Source: Varroa destructor
Taxonomy: Eukaryota > Arthropoda > Arachnida > Mesostigmata > Varroidae
Length of the DNA stretch: 64,000 bases
Reading direction: 5' to 3'
Assembly (NCBI RefSeq): GCF_002443255.2
Contig: NW_019211457.1
Coordinates: forward strand, 23,441,709-23,505,708
Under the pieces are notes generated by a model that made no database searches, was not told where the DNA came from, and saw only the letters and a list, made by a program, of their open reading frames with translations. Positions within the stretch are counted from its first letter, which is position 1, and the number at the start of each line of letters is the position of its first letter. Of this stretch, positions 40,201 to 52,743 are shown in pieces. Made by a program: the position numbers and the translations under genes.

Positions 40201-43200
40201 TTTATAATCCCCTACAACGACACTTCTGAGATTTCGCTTAGTCTACCGTCAAAATGGAAATTAGACCTTGATATTCCGCGCACAGGACTACATCATTTGA
40301 TGCACCCATTATTTACCAAATTTATTTCCATAGTGGAATTTACTTGAATGAATCAATTCGGAGAATCAAGTTGAGACGTATCGAAAACATATGTCAATTT
40401 TCAAACGAATGGCCAGGATTGCCTACGTACTTACACGATATTTCACGTAGTTTGCATGTATCACGCTATGGCGTGCTACATCTCAACAGCCGATACCGAA
40501 TGCAGGAGGAATCGGTAAAGCTGACCCTTCATATACCTTGGCACAGTAAGGAACCCCCGGGAGACCGAAAGTATCGTCACTTGTGAAGTCTACCTATATA
40601 ATAATGAGCCTTAGCACTCTATTTCGCGCGGCCATATCGTATAATCGTAAATATGAACAGAATTGATCCGGCCACTACAGAGCAGGTCATTAGGCTACTC
40701 ATGCATGTAGCCTGATCAATCTAAAGCACTTCTCACTTTAGGCCGCAAGAGTCACCTCCAGGGATTGCATCGTTTGAGGTATAATTAGCCAGCCATCCAA
40801 CTGGCTAGTGAGCAAGCCAACGAATGTTGACGCAAGGCGGGGACACCATCTTCCCCTTTTTTTTGTCCTTTCCCTCTTTTGCACGAGCGCCTTCCTCCGT
40901 GCGAGCTCTTCTTGTCTCTGTAGCATTTTCCCAACCACACTCCCTGATAGGGCGCCCTGTCCGTTACAGGCCTGTTATCCAGTCTCCGTTTCCGTAAGTT
41001 GGACCAACACTAAGGTAGACTGACAGAAAACTTTGTATGTTAACATCCTTATAATGAACAGCCCTATTCTTTCTTGGCAATCTTCCACGCGGATTGCTCC
41101 ACTGTTTGAGTAAGGCTTGGGTCAAACCCCTCCCGGCTACTTAGTAAACTCTTCCTACAGATTGTTTTGAACATCGATAGCGGCCCTGCTACCAGTGGAC
41201 ATGTCAGACACCAAAAGAAAAACAAGGACTCGATTAAGATGTGGTCAGACTTGAAACTTCCACTAAGGGAAAATGAAATGCTATGTCCCGCTTCCTTTGA
41301 AGGCTCTAACAGAAGCTGCAAATAGTTACAGTATATTTTTTTGACAAATGAGGGGCCAGGTTTCTGGCCCACTTATAAAGATCTTTTCGCTGGACGTCAC
41401 AAATTAGTGGTTGAATCTGGAAATCGAGGAAAACGCAGAGATTATTGAAAATAAAAGCAATGTACTGGTCGTATTAGCTCAGACTCCCGCTTTGCACAAC
41501 GGGAAACAACCTCAGTAGCGTCGATCACGCAGTAATCGGTGTGATCACTACGTGATTTTTTTTTCTGATAGTTTTTTAAAATAGAGGTTGTATTTTGGTT
41601 CCGATACCATCTTGTGCTGTTACAATATAATATGTTATTTTGTCTTCCAGTCGTCACATGGACAAATATGAAACTGGATATCACATAGCGTTGTAGGGAA
41701 GCGGCACTGATGTTTCGGTATAGGATTATCATAGCCTCTGAGGGGAAACGCACACAAAATACTCTGCCGTCGCAGGTACGACAGCCGCAAATGTATCAAA
41801 TGTGACTGCCTACAAACTTAATAGTGACTTATTGGTTACTGCAGTAACCTTTGAGCTATCGATGGAGGATAAATTCTTACAGATTTGAATTAGCGGATAT
41901 GAGTATTTTCACGTTTAAATAGTTTATTCGTCAAAGACATCTGCACACTTATTTTAATTTGTAGCATAATAGGCTGCTTCAAAGATGCTTATAGAAGTCG
42001 AGCTTCGTGGCAAAAGTATGAACAGATCAATTTGTACCTTTACGCAAAAAAGCGGCTAGCGAGACCCTTTCTTCCCATTAAAGATCCTAACGGACAGTAG
42101 TATTATTAGTGTTAGGCTAGTCTAAATGATGCGATTGCAGACAGGGTGATACATATATTTTTAAATTTGAGAGACAAACGTCAGCGTAGCGGTCCATAGA
42201 ATCGCATCCTGCAAAACGCAAAAAAAGAATTTCATTTTCTTTGGCACATCGCAGAATCAGCTATATCGATGAGGGCTACTAGAAAAATTGTTGCCTCTAT
42301 CAACAGAAGCAGACGACGCAAAATATTCTCACGTTGTCGCACAAAAAAGAACCAAGGACCCCAAAGATACATGAGAGGTACGTATTTGCTACAGGCGGTA
42401 GATACAATTCTGGTACTGGTGGAGACAGCTTCGTTCCGGATGTGAAGGAGTATTTAGTTTTAGTCAGATCATATTTAAGTAATAAATGGTTTGTTCCAAC
42501 CTCGTCCAATTACGCGCTGGCAAAGCTAATGTCAAATGGAAATTCCTTGTAGCACATGGGTCGCTAGTCTCAGAATGTCGTTGCAATGTTGATTCATATA
42601 TATACATATATATATATATGGAAAAACAGTCAAATTGAGACAAGCTCGCTCTCTGTCGTAGTGAGCACACCTTCATCCGCTGTTCTTCACAAGAAAAATC
42701 CGCTCCTTCGAGAGCAAAACCACAGGCCCATCATGGCGAATAATGGTACGTCGTTTTCGGAACCAGAACGAGCATCAGCTATTATCAGATTTTTCCGCAC
42801 TAGATGAATCCTCACCAGGACTAAAACCGACGCTTTACGTCGTTGCACGTTTGCATGCGGTTTCTCAAAAACGCGATGAATACTTTTGTGAGGCAAACCC
42901 AAAGATGCTAGATAAAATTCAAGTTAGAAATCTCCAACATTTTTTAATGGCTTAAAAAATATTTTCATGTACACCGAGATTTTTAGGACAAAAATCAACC
43001 GTCTTCGTAGTGAGAGTATCAACTACCAATTAAGTTGTACATGTTAAGTCCAGCAGCTAGTCTTCTTGAGACTTTTTGTTCGAACGAACCTTAAATAAGC
43101 TTATAGCTAGCAATTGAGATTTTTGTTTTTTGTTGAAATGTGAATATTTTTTGTTGAAAAATGGCCAGTTAATTTAGGTTGAGCATAAAAGTTATTAATT

Positions 43201-43641
43201 ATTAGCTGGATGTATAGTGAATGAACGTGCCCGTCTAGAAATGTTTAACACATACTAAAAATTTAATTCAAATATCTATTTTTATTTAGAAAAGAAATTA
43301 GTACAAAGTCTAAGTTTAGATGTCGTAACCTATATAGTATATACCGAAAATCGGGGATCGTTCAAAACTTTTCTAATATAAATAAATATAAAATTGAACA
43401 TCTATATTTATCCGAAGGCCACTCGAATGAAAATAACCTTACATAGGATGCACACAAGAGGCGCTTTTCTAGGCATTATTTCATGCACAACTTGCTTATA
43501 AATTAAATTTTAATAACATATATAAGCATATTCTTTATGTGTATATAACTACATTTCAGTGTGTCATACTCATAATAATTAACATAGTTTTAATATGCTA
43601 TATAGCTAATACCACTAGTATTATAGCAGTAAGGACTGTCT

Positions 43642-43655
43642 ACACACACACACAC
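43642..43655. repeat. (AC)7 microsatellite
   Basis: A short AC array in an AT-rich part of the large intron. Confidence 0.9.
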
Positions 43656-45036
43656 TTATACTGGTGACTTCATTCGTGTGCGTAATGATCCATATTAGGA
43701 TAGGTGATGCTTGTTATAAACTAAGCACCTATGTATATATATATATAGTATCGTTTTAAAAAATGAAGTTAGCATACAAACCAAAAATCAGTTTTCTACC
43801 AGGCGAATTGTTTTGTCTGTTATTATACATCCTCATGAATCCTCTGGGGAAACTTAAAGCAACAATAAGATTTATAGGTAAAATCTGTCATATGCAGCTC
43901 CTTCAAATGGACTTGGCTGCGTAACAGCTTTGATAAAAGTAACTTAATTACGTTAATAAGAACAAGCATTTTTCTGCATACTGCTGTCCGTCTAAAAATG
44001 GCCGTCATTTCTACGAACGATCGCCACTTGAGAATCTAAAACTCATGGGCTACCTTTAGTCTTTCGCTCTGACGTACTAGACCCCGACGAAGCGTAATGA
44101 ATTTTTTTCCAGCACGTTTCTTCCGATTAAAACCGGGACAAAATTCCGTAAAGCAGTCCCGCTCCTTTCCCAGCCGTGTTTTCTAGATGAGGCTGCTCAC
44201 AGTCGAATTGCGTTTCTGACGTTGCTCTAACTGCCTCTCGTCCCGTGCTGGTGCTTCTGCCTTTCGAATCTCATGGCATATGTTGTTGACCCCCTAAATT
44301 AATCATGATTTTTTTGTACGGGCTAGAACCTCTAAGCAGCAATACTCCAGCAATGGGCGATCGTACCTGTGGCACGGTGAGAACCAATTCAGAACACGTT
44401 ACAAGCAGGTAGTATCCATGCTGATCAAATATAATCGTGTGGTCTGAAATTAAAAACTCAAATTATTTAAAGAAATCACAATCAGTTGTTGTCGAGCGTG
44501 GGAGTTCGTGATTATGAATGAAGAAAAAACAAAATGCACTAAAGGGCACTCAACAATGTTGACAGTCGATTGTCAGTCGCGCAATGGCGCCAACTTTGAC
44601 TGAGCTAAATGATCCTCCTTCTTCCTGTTCCGCAGCAGCGGCTAAAGCAGCCCCCGGCGTTTTAGCGAATTAAATGGCGACTAGTGGGACAGCCGATTCG
44701 GCGGTTGGATAGGCAGACTGCGCTGTCACATAGAGACGGTAAGGGTTTCGCTAAAAGGGACCTCTGTGTGCCGCTGTTTAAATGCTATCAAAAAAATCCT
44801 GAGGTGTGGAGGGAAACTTGGCTCTATTTTCTTTGGGCGCTGCATGTAGCTGGCAAGATTCAGCGAACCTTCGTTGCAGTGCTTTGTTAAACCACACAGC
44901 GTTATATAGATATTGGGAAACCAACAGACGCGAGCCGGCAGCCGGTTGGTAGTATGAGTCGAATGGCTTTTCGGGATCGACCATAGCTGCCTCCTGAATG
45001 GCAATCAGTGAGGCAGGCGCTGTGAAAGCAACGAAG

Positions 45037-45082
45037 GCGACAGCGACAGCGACAACCACAACAACAACAACAACAACAACCA
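45037..45082. repeat. CAG/CAA/CCA trinucleotide repeat
   Basis: GACAGC units are followed by about eight CAA units and then CCA units. In one minus-strand frame this reads as a run of valines, which explains an open frame there that lacks an ATG. It could equally be read as Thr, Asn or Gln runs. With no splice context it is called a microsatellite. Confidence 0.85.
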
Positions 45083-45679
45083 CCACGGCGATCACCGTAG
45101 CACGTTAGAAATTCGGGATCAGGAGGTCACGTTTCCTGCTCGTCCATCTTCTGCCCGTGTCACTTTGTATGTGCAAGGTTAAAGGCGAAAAATGGAAGGC
45201 AAAGCAAAGGACCCCACGAAACTTTAGAAGCAATGGATACCCAAGTCGCTAAGAGGCATTGCAGCAACTGCGACAGAAGAAGGAGGTCCAATGCAGGAAA
45301 ACATCGAGAACTCCAGAGTAAGGGTACAAGCAACCTTGACCGTTTTTGTTATTTTTCCCTACCACAGTAATCTGGCCTACTGGCATCGTGGTAGTAAGGG
45401 GAGCCGGTAGCGATGTCTGCTTCGTATGAAGTGGGCCCTTCTCTTACTACGATTCTTCACTATGATAAGTTGTAAGTTGACTAACCACTGTCCCGATAGG
45501 TAATCTCATGGACGGCTGCCTGCTTCTACCGTGACCTTGATCTTAATATGTCTATATATTTATCTTAATTTTTCTTTTAGCTAGTTCGTCTTTAAACTAA
45601 GGCCGGCGTTACACCTTTTTTATCCCGCACACCACTGTCTACCTGAATAGTTACATAAATATCTTTCTCCCCTTCTTCG

Positions 45680-45701
45680 TTTTTTTTTTTTTTTTTTTTT
45701 T
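45680..45701 (+). repeat. Poly-T run (22 T)
   Basis: A homopolymer run at the end of a C/T-rich stretch in the 30.5-kb intron. No element body was recognised. Confidence 0.9.
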
Positions 45702-47607
45702 ATAGACGTGCGTATCTGCCATAAACGCAGCGTTCGAACTGTATATATGTGTGTAATTGTTCACGCATTTTTCATTATCTGAACGGCTTGTGCTCTTGCG
45801 CGAGGTAGCTGTTAGCCCGGTTAGTAAACGATGAGTTGATAGTAAGGATCTAGAATCTGGACAGGAACGATGGACTCATTTGCGGAAGCAACGCGACGAA
45901 GACGACGAGTTTAAAATACATCCTGATGTAATTTTTTCTTACCTTTTTGCCCACTTGTTCAATTCCTGTGGTGAGCAGGGGGGTTTTGGCCAGCGTCTGT
46001 GATGCTTTTCGATTTGATCAAGTCAGCCGCCAAGCTTGCAATTTCTTCCGTCTATCTTGGCGTGATAGCACAGAAATCACACCACGGTGCGGCCAAACGT
46101 TACATAGAGCGCTTCAATTGGCGCTTTAGCGTACCGTCTATGTGATGTCAAGTCAAGCGGAGCGGATTGATATGAGGCTTTTCCCTCCATATAGTCTCAA
46201 TCGCAACGACAACTCGTCTATGCGAGAGGATACGCCTTAAGCTACGCCTGGCCTGGGACTAACCGGGGCGCCGTAGGATCGAATGCTAAAAACTTCATGC
46301 AATCAGAAATATGAACAGGAGGCTCCACTATTCTACATGCAGAATTGCTCATTTCTTACCGACGGTAGTGATTTCAACCAGTTCCCGATGGCTGGCGTCG
46401 ATATACAGAGTAAAAGAGATCCATATTAGTATTGTGATGGCCAAATTACTGATAGGCACGTACTATTATCCCTTGTATCAGCCAAATTCATTTTTGCTAT
46501 GTCATGACAACTAGAGCAAAGGTCTCCATCGTGTGACATGTGGTGAAGCAATTTTTCTCTATAGCGAACTGCCAAAGACTGATATGTGCCTTATGGGCAC
46601 GAGTTATACATGAGATGCATGGAGCACCCTCTTTACTGATGCTTATACATTACCTATTTGTCTTCATCGTTCAGCCTTTTGGTTGGTTTGGCCGCAATCA
46701 TTTCAAAAGGAGAACGGGCTATTACAGTAGATAGGTAAGCGAGCGGGAAAAGTGAAATTGAAAACGACTTTCATCTAAGTCAAAGCTTTTCAACTTTGAC
46801 GACCTTCTCAAACTGTTATCTCCATTGAGGGCAGACGTGCCCAGATATCGATGTTTTCAGGCTTCTTCGACCTGCACGGTAACCCATGTTGGCGCTAGGA
46901 AGATTGTGTAGAGTTGGCCCCAACACTTCCGTACTAGAAATATTAATGGCAATTTACGAAATCAATATGCTATTGGTTGGGAAGCTACGCATGCAGCCTT
47001 CTGAAAAATGCTAATATGGATCCTCCGATTTTGCACTCCATAAACCTATGTTTATCATTAGTTTGTCACAGATGTATGTATATGTGCATAACCCATATAT
47101 CTTTAAAACAGTCGGCCCTGTTCTGATATCACACTTCTTTTTTGCATGAACCTTGTTCACGTAAGTACCGCATGTCTTAGTCTGAAGTCTAAATCGTCTA
47201 TCTTGCCATAATTACTATGTGGAGAGCTGTTGAATATCTCGTTAGATTAAATCAATAGCAGTTCTGACGAGTATTATTTCACTCGTTCGGATGATAATGT
47301 CGTGAAGGTGTATTACGGTCGTGTACGATAAGGTCGGGTACGTGTATATCAACAGTGATACGCTGAGAGCCCAATGCTGTTCCAATTAGTTGGTTTTCTC
47401 CACGCACTTGTCAAGTCGTTACGCGGCAAAGTATCCTAGCGTATTCTAGTCAAAGTGATGACGTTCGTCATCAAGATATCCTGATTCAGGACACATACAA
47501 AGCGATCACCGTCTTTGAACGTACATGTAGATATATATGCAAGCCCAGCAAGTCCAAACCTTGCTAGATGGCTATAAACGGCTTGTTCTAAGCTCTTCAA
47601 AGATGTG

Positions 47608-47611
<4 letters not shown>

Positions 47612-47642
<31 letters not shown>
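47612..47642. repeat. (AT)n microsatellite, about 15 units
   Basis: An uninterrupted AT array of 31 bases inside the 30.5-kb intron. Confidence 0.95.
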
Positions 47643-47643
<1 letters not shown>

Positions 47644-49260
47644 CAATAGTTGTTTCTCAAATAACTTCATTAATTCAGAGTGTACGTCTATTACCTTGTC
47701 AATATGAGCGTGTTTTCTATTCCTTCATGGTTGCAGAATGAAAGTTCTACTTTGGTGAAAAATATTTGCACCTTAAACTGGCTCAGCGGAACAGCATGAT
47801 GTCTTTAGCTCAACATTTTGTGTACCATTTGTGGGCAATTCGGCTACGATTCGGGGGAATTTGTTGGACGAAACCGATTTCCGTTGTGTCGTGTTGGCAG
47901 TAAAGTGATGATAATTGCTTTGTACTCTTCCGTATCCATACGTTCAGTTATCGCGTGCTATTGCATGTGTACGTGGACTGTGCTTCCTGTGGAATCCTCA
48001 CTAACAACAACAGCTGAAATTAAGCTTCTATTTCATTAGGTAATGCAGATCATTTGGGATCAGAAGAGTGTCTCGAGGGTAAAGGTTCGGTATATGTAGA
48101 CCACGGTCATTTGAAGATCAAACCTACTTAGCGGTTATTTTATACCGTAGAGATATCAGGACCACTCGCCCGATGAACCAAGTAGAACAACCAAGGCGAA
48201 GATTGAGATATTGGTCTATATCGATCAGGTAGTCTGCAAGGTGGATCGGATTTGTAAAATTGCATTAGAAAAGTTAGGTACGATATTGTTTCAAAAATGT
48301 ACCGCGTATTTGTGGTAGCCGAGTCGCCTTACCATTTTACTTTTGACGCTAACTAATTTCGAAAAATAGTACGATTTGTGTTCCGAAAACGGAGGTGCGA
48401 TGTTTTTAAGTTACTTAATTGTACGCAAGCCTTTATAACGAGGAAGAAAACACGTTTCGAAATTATGAAAAACGTACCCAACGCGTCATTGTCTGCCCAG
48501 CGTCGTCCGTGGTTAGTATATGATCAGTGATATATGTTTTGCCAAACAGAAGCTTTTACAGTCTATCGGTCCGCCGCGGACCCTCAAAAGAATACACATG
48601 CTTTGGGCCATAAGGGTGTGTTATTAACTTTTGAAATTTGAAGGAAAGTGTTTTCATTAAATTTGTTGACTCCCTTGACACGGCGGCGCAGTCTGTGTAT
48701 GCTCGTAATGATTCTTTCTCTTCTTTGTCCAGATGACTTGCTCTACTTTTATGAGTACTTTGATTAAATTGCGCCTATTATATTCGTCCCTTTCTGGATT
48801 CAATTATTTCATATAATAACTCCATCAAAGAGAGTTGCCTCTTTCATCTAACCAATTACATCCGTCGCATCTGTATCCAGATCATCAGAAATTACTGCAA
48901 TATAAAGCCGCAATATGCTGCCTTCCGCAGATACCTACTCGATTTGAGCTGTTTTTTTTTTTAATAGCTTTTTGATTCTCATCTCGCATGGCGACCATAT
49001 AAGTATTCTGACCTTCTAATTTATTGTTGTCCTTAGAATACTCTAATGCTCATAGGCAAAGACACGTGTACTCTTGAAACAATGGTCTGTCGAGAACTCG
49101 CCATGTATGAGATGTATATTCTATCGTCGCGGCGCTAATCAGGCTTAATGGCACAAGTCTAGTATACCATAAGACTGCATCTTTTGCCATTCAGCCATGA
49201 GTACGTGCCAAACACATGATACGATGACCATTTAGATGTCTAGAATGAATCCTCATAATA

Positions 49261-49420
49261 ACCTAATGGATAGCAAATTTGCCTGCTAATGTTAGGGACA
49301 CGTTGTGGCCTGCGTTCGAACCCTGGCACAGACAGAGACTGCGTTTCGTGCAGCCAACCGCCTGATGAAACTAGGCCTAATGACGATTCCGGACGTAAAA
49401 CTCAAAACACACATATGTCT
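49261..49420 (+). repeat. tRNA-derived SINE-like element, copy 1
   Basis: This copy carries an A-box-like segment (CCTAATGGATAGC, from 49262) and, about 50 bases on, a nearly perfect B box (GTTCGAACCC, 49314-49323). These are the internal RNA polymerase III promoter elements of tRNA genes. The T stem and acceptor stem do not pair properly, so it is not a working tRNA. The downstream part shares segments with sequences near 57.2 and 60.4 kb, including CGGACGTAAAA just before the 3' end. ATGTCTA occurs on both sides (from 49236 and near 49416) and might be a target-site duplication, but similar bases also follow the other copies. Confidence 0.55.
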
Positions 49421-51373
49421 AAAGTGAAACTTCTATGACGTAGCAACCTTGGTGAACAGCGATGTTGCTTTTATTTATAGATTTATGTGTTAGTAAATTT
49501 TCGCACATGTAAATAAGTTTTGTCATCTTATGTGGTACGTAAAGGAATCGAATGACGTCAGACGTAACATGTTCGTACGGCGACGATGAGGCCGAGGCAG
49601 ACATCGTATAAAGGACGGAGGTAACCACGCGGTTGCGATAATGCCGCGCTTCTGTTGCCTCGTGCAGTTCTGTTACTAACATCATTCTCTATAATGAATA
49701 CGAAAACTTAAACAATGCAAGAGCTTTTTATATCTGCCTATAGGACCTTTAATCATTGGTTTGGTTTAAGGGAAATTAAGAAAAGTTTGCTTGTGACTCT
49801 AGCCCTTCGATCAAAACTTTTTCGAACACGACCTGTGGCAGGCCGATAGCTAAAGCACACGACGTAAAGTTTCGAAGGTTTCTTTGTTAACATGCCTGAA
49901 TAGCTGATGTAAGAGGGCCAACAAAGAAGAAACATACAGTACGCCTAGGTCGCATGCTCACACGGAGAAATCCAATCTTGCCAAAAATCACTGCACTAAT
50001 TACACAAATAAGCCACAAAGAAGCAGCTAGAGCTTCGTACAAAAAAAAATATACACAATTCGGGTATGTTTCTAAGGGTTAGCATAAGGGTTCGCCAAAG
50101 TCTAGCTAAGCTTGATTCATTAAACAATTATTGAAATGAAAAATTAATGAAAATGTTGAAATTATTTCCTCTTACCACTACTGTTATTACTGCGTTACAC
50201 GATGGCAGTTAATTAGAGTCGTATTCGATCGGACCACTGTTCTGCTAATAAAGGTAGGCGTTTTTCTCTTAAGGCGGAGGGAATGGTAACATTCATGTAC
50301 GTTTCTCGTGGTCATAATCGTAGAGCAGATGTTGACCGCAAGGAACGTTCGCCAGCCACCGTTACCGCGAGACGACAGCCAATTTATGATCAGATCTCAC
50401 CCCATAGTTAGTTAGTATCTATGCTGGTTGTACGTTGCTGGCTCTCCAATGCCCGCTAGTAAGCACTGGAAGACGTCCATACTATAAGATCATGATAATC
50501 CAGTTGGGTACATATCGACTCGCACATGTTAGTTGCAATGAAATGGAAGTATGAAAACAGGCAAATGATATCTTCTAAGTCACAATAAGTAAGCCTTATA
50601 CCTCAAGCCTAAAGCACTTTTCGCAGAAATTTTCTATTTCTATCCATAGGCTTACATAAATGCGGCCTTATCATGTATCACATGCTCTTTCTTGTAATCA
50701 CCAAATGTCGAGTAATGTAAACAGTAAATAATAATATTAACTAACGTCATGTGGAGGCTTTGTCTGATTCACTGCTTTCCTCGATACCCGGTAAAGAAGA
50801 AGACAATACTTCTTGCACGTAACAATCGTATGAGTGATCGTACGCTAAGAATAATCGCCGCCTCTCGTTGTGCTTGCGAAACCCCTATCAGTGATATATG
50901 TGCTATGTGGCAGGCTAGGCAACCCCATATATTAAAGGGCTTGAGCTGGGACGTGATACTGCTTTTGAAAGTGTAAAAGTAAAAGAGATTTTAGCATGTA
51001 CTGGGAGCCTAATTCCTGATGGCTGTACATGTTTAATAGAATTAGTATGGGCATCAACTGCTGACTAATCATTATCTTGTTTCCAAAGTACCCCTTCGAT
51101 CCGCAAATAATTTCTACTAGCGACCGTGCGTCAGACGATATTAGTAGACGTCAACTCGTTAAAGTGTTGCTCAAATGCGCTGCATACAAAATACCGAATG
51201 TAATAAAATTTTGAACTGGTAGCAGGCCAAAAATTCCCAAAAAATACAGGGGTTCAAAACGTTGCACAGACGAACTAGCATTTGTCTGCTACCGGAAGTA
51301 CGCGGAAGAATGAACGCATGCCCGCTCTCACACATAATGAACCAGAATTTGTCCCACTTTAGGCGTTATAAGA

Positions 51374-51417
51374 AGCATAAGAATATATACATATATATGT
51401 GTATATGTTCTTATGCT
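51374..51417. repeat. 44-nt near-perfect palindrome (hairpin)
   Basis: Each arm is 22 bases. The left arm starts AGCATAAGAA and the right arm ends TTCTTATGCT. The two arms are complementary except at two positions, and those are T-G pairs, so the + strand RNA would pair fully apart from the turn. The centre is TA-rich. It lies within the 30.5-kb intron, on its own, with no matching flanks beyond the arms. Confidence 0.7.
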
Positions 51418-51706
51418 GGCACGATCCGAACGCTTATCAATAAACGGAGTATTTGGATTGAGCTAGATGGGTCCTAAACGACATTTCTCCACCGTCCTAA
51501 GATGATATTTTTTTAGAAATAATAATAACAAAATATTATGGCATATGTCATAGAGTAGCTAAGGAAACAGGGAAATTTAGTATGCGAAACATTTATATCC
51601 AGTTTCTATACGTGCGCATTTACTTTGTGGTCGTAAATAAAAGCGCACGTTTCTGAACGCTCTAATCATCTCGAGTAGACAAAAAAAAACTATAATTCTC
51701 GAAGTC

Positions 51707-51707
<1 letters not shown>

Positions 51708-51743
<36 letters not shown>
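51708..51743. repeat. (TA)18 microsatellite
   Basis: An uninterrupted TA array of 36 bases, about 290 bases from the 44-nt palindrome. Confidence 0.95.
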
Positions 51744-51748
<5 letters not shown>

Positions 51749-52695
51749 ACATAAGAAGTCGTAGAATCAAAGATTGGACGCCTTCGTAGCACTAACATGC
51801 CTAACTTTTTAGTAAACGAGTAGAAAACCGTCTAAAAAATTTTTGGCCGGCATTGCGCCTTGTTCTCTAACCAACGAAGCTTATTAACTGCCGCGTACGC
51901 CGCAATAGCCTTTGTACGAGTATTTTCACTGGCTGGGTACCCGTTTCATATCTAAGCGTATCTGTTCATTCACTTCGCTTCGTTCATCGTCATACACGAC
52001 GATAACACGCGCTTCAACACGCAACCGTAGGGAGTATGAGCTTTCGTTCCACAATGGCAAATCATATATTAGAACAGAATGGTTGTTTTTGTATGAGCAG
52101 CTACATGTGCTGTTTTAAATCCTTTATTATTATTCAGCTTCAATCAGATATATTTTTAAAAAACCCGGGCCTTTTATAACCGGTTGGCATTTACTTTATT
52201 TTGTTCTGTACTGAGGATACGATAACCTGCGGCGTTCTTAAACGGTCCATCTAAGTGATAAGAATATACACTGGTAAGTAACGTGAGCGAAACGTCCGTC
52301 TGGCTACAGTGACCTCCATATCGGTGAATGGATGGCTTTTAGAAAACGCTCTCTTTGACGCTAAAGTTATAACGACCCTTCTTATAGTTTGCTATTCTTG
52401 AATTAGCCTATACGATTGTACGCACGTTTGTTTCACTGATTTTTCGCGACCGAATTAACGCGGCGTTTGCTTATATAAGAGATCGTAATATGTCATGTCC
52501 GACTGATGTCAATATCAAAAAAGGCGTTCTCTCTCGTCGAAAACGTTCTATAAGGCACGCTTACACGGTGAGTACGCCAAATGAGGCAGCTAGCTTGCTT
52601 AGTGCTCTCTAAAGATTACTACTAGAGAAAATGATATCATCGCCTTAAAATTAACCTATTGGTTAAAAGCGCACGGTGGTATATTTTACACTTAC

Positions 52696-52743
52696 CTTTC
52701 AGCGTATTCGCGACCAATCTTCCGTGACTGATCCTATCCATCG
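52696..52743 (-). CDS. Candidate alternative first or cassette exon in the 30.5-kb intron
   Basis: An acceptor-like site (aagctttactatag|CG) and a strong donor (CTGAAAG|gtaagt) bound 48 bases. The only open frame begins with ATG two bases inside (52741) and reads MDRISHGRLVANTLK with one base left over, so it leaves in phase 1. That phase does not fit the exon at 24974 (phase 2), but it does fit the exon at 18710. A transcript starting here would skip the zinc finger. Short isoforms lacking the N-terminal finger are known for RIM proteins in other animals. There is no domain or homology support, so this is a splice-site-based candidate only. Confidence 0.25.

Noticed and set aside
40738..40938. 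Minus-strand frame rich in Arg/Lys/Glu, like a coiled-coil exon.
   Set aside because: The acceptor is weak, no acceptable donor follows, and the basic run comes from a purine-rich low-complexity stretch.
44778..45095. Minus-strand frame with a run of valines resembling a signal peptide.
   Set aside because: The valine run is a CAA-type trinucleotide repeat read on the other strand; there is no ATG and no splice context.
45939..45947. Good donor-like gtaaga site on the minus strand.
   Set aside because: The open stretch upstream ends in a stop before the donor, so no coding exon can use it in that frame.
49261..49335. A tRNA gene.
   Set aside because: A and B boxes are present, but the T stem has mismatches and no acceptor stem can be formed; a SINE head fits better.
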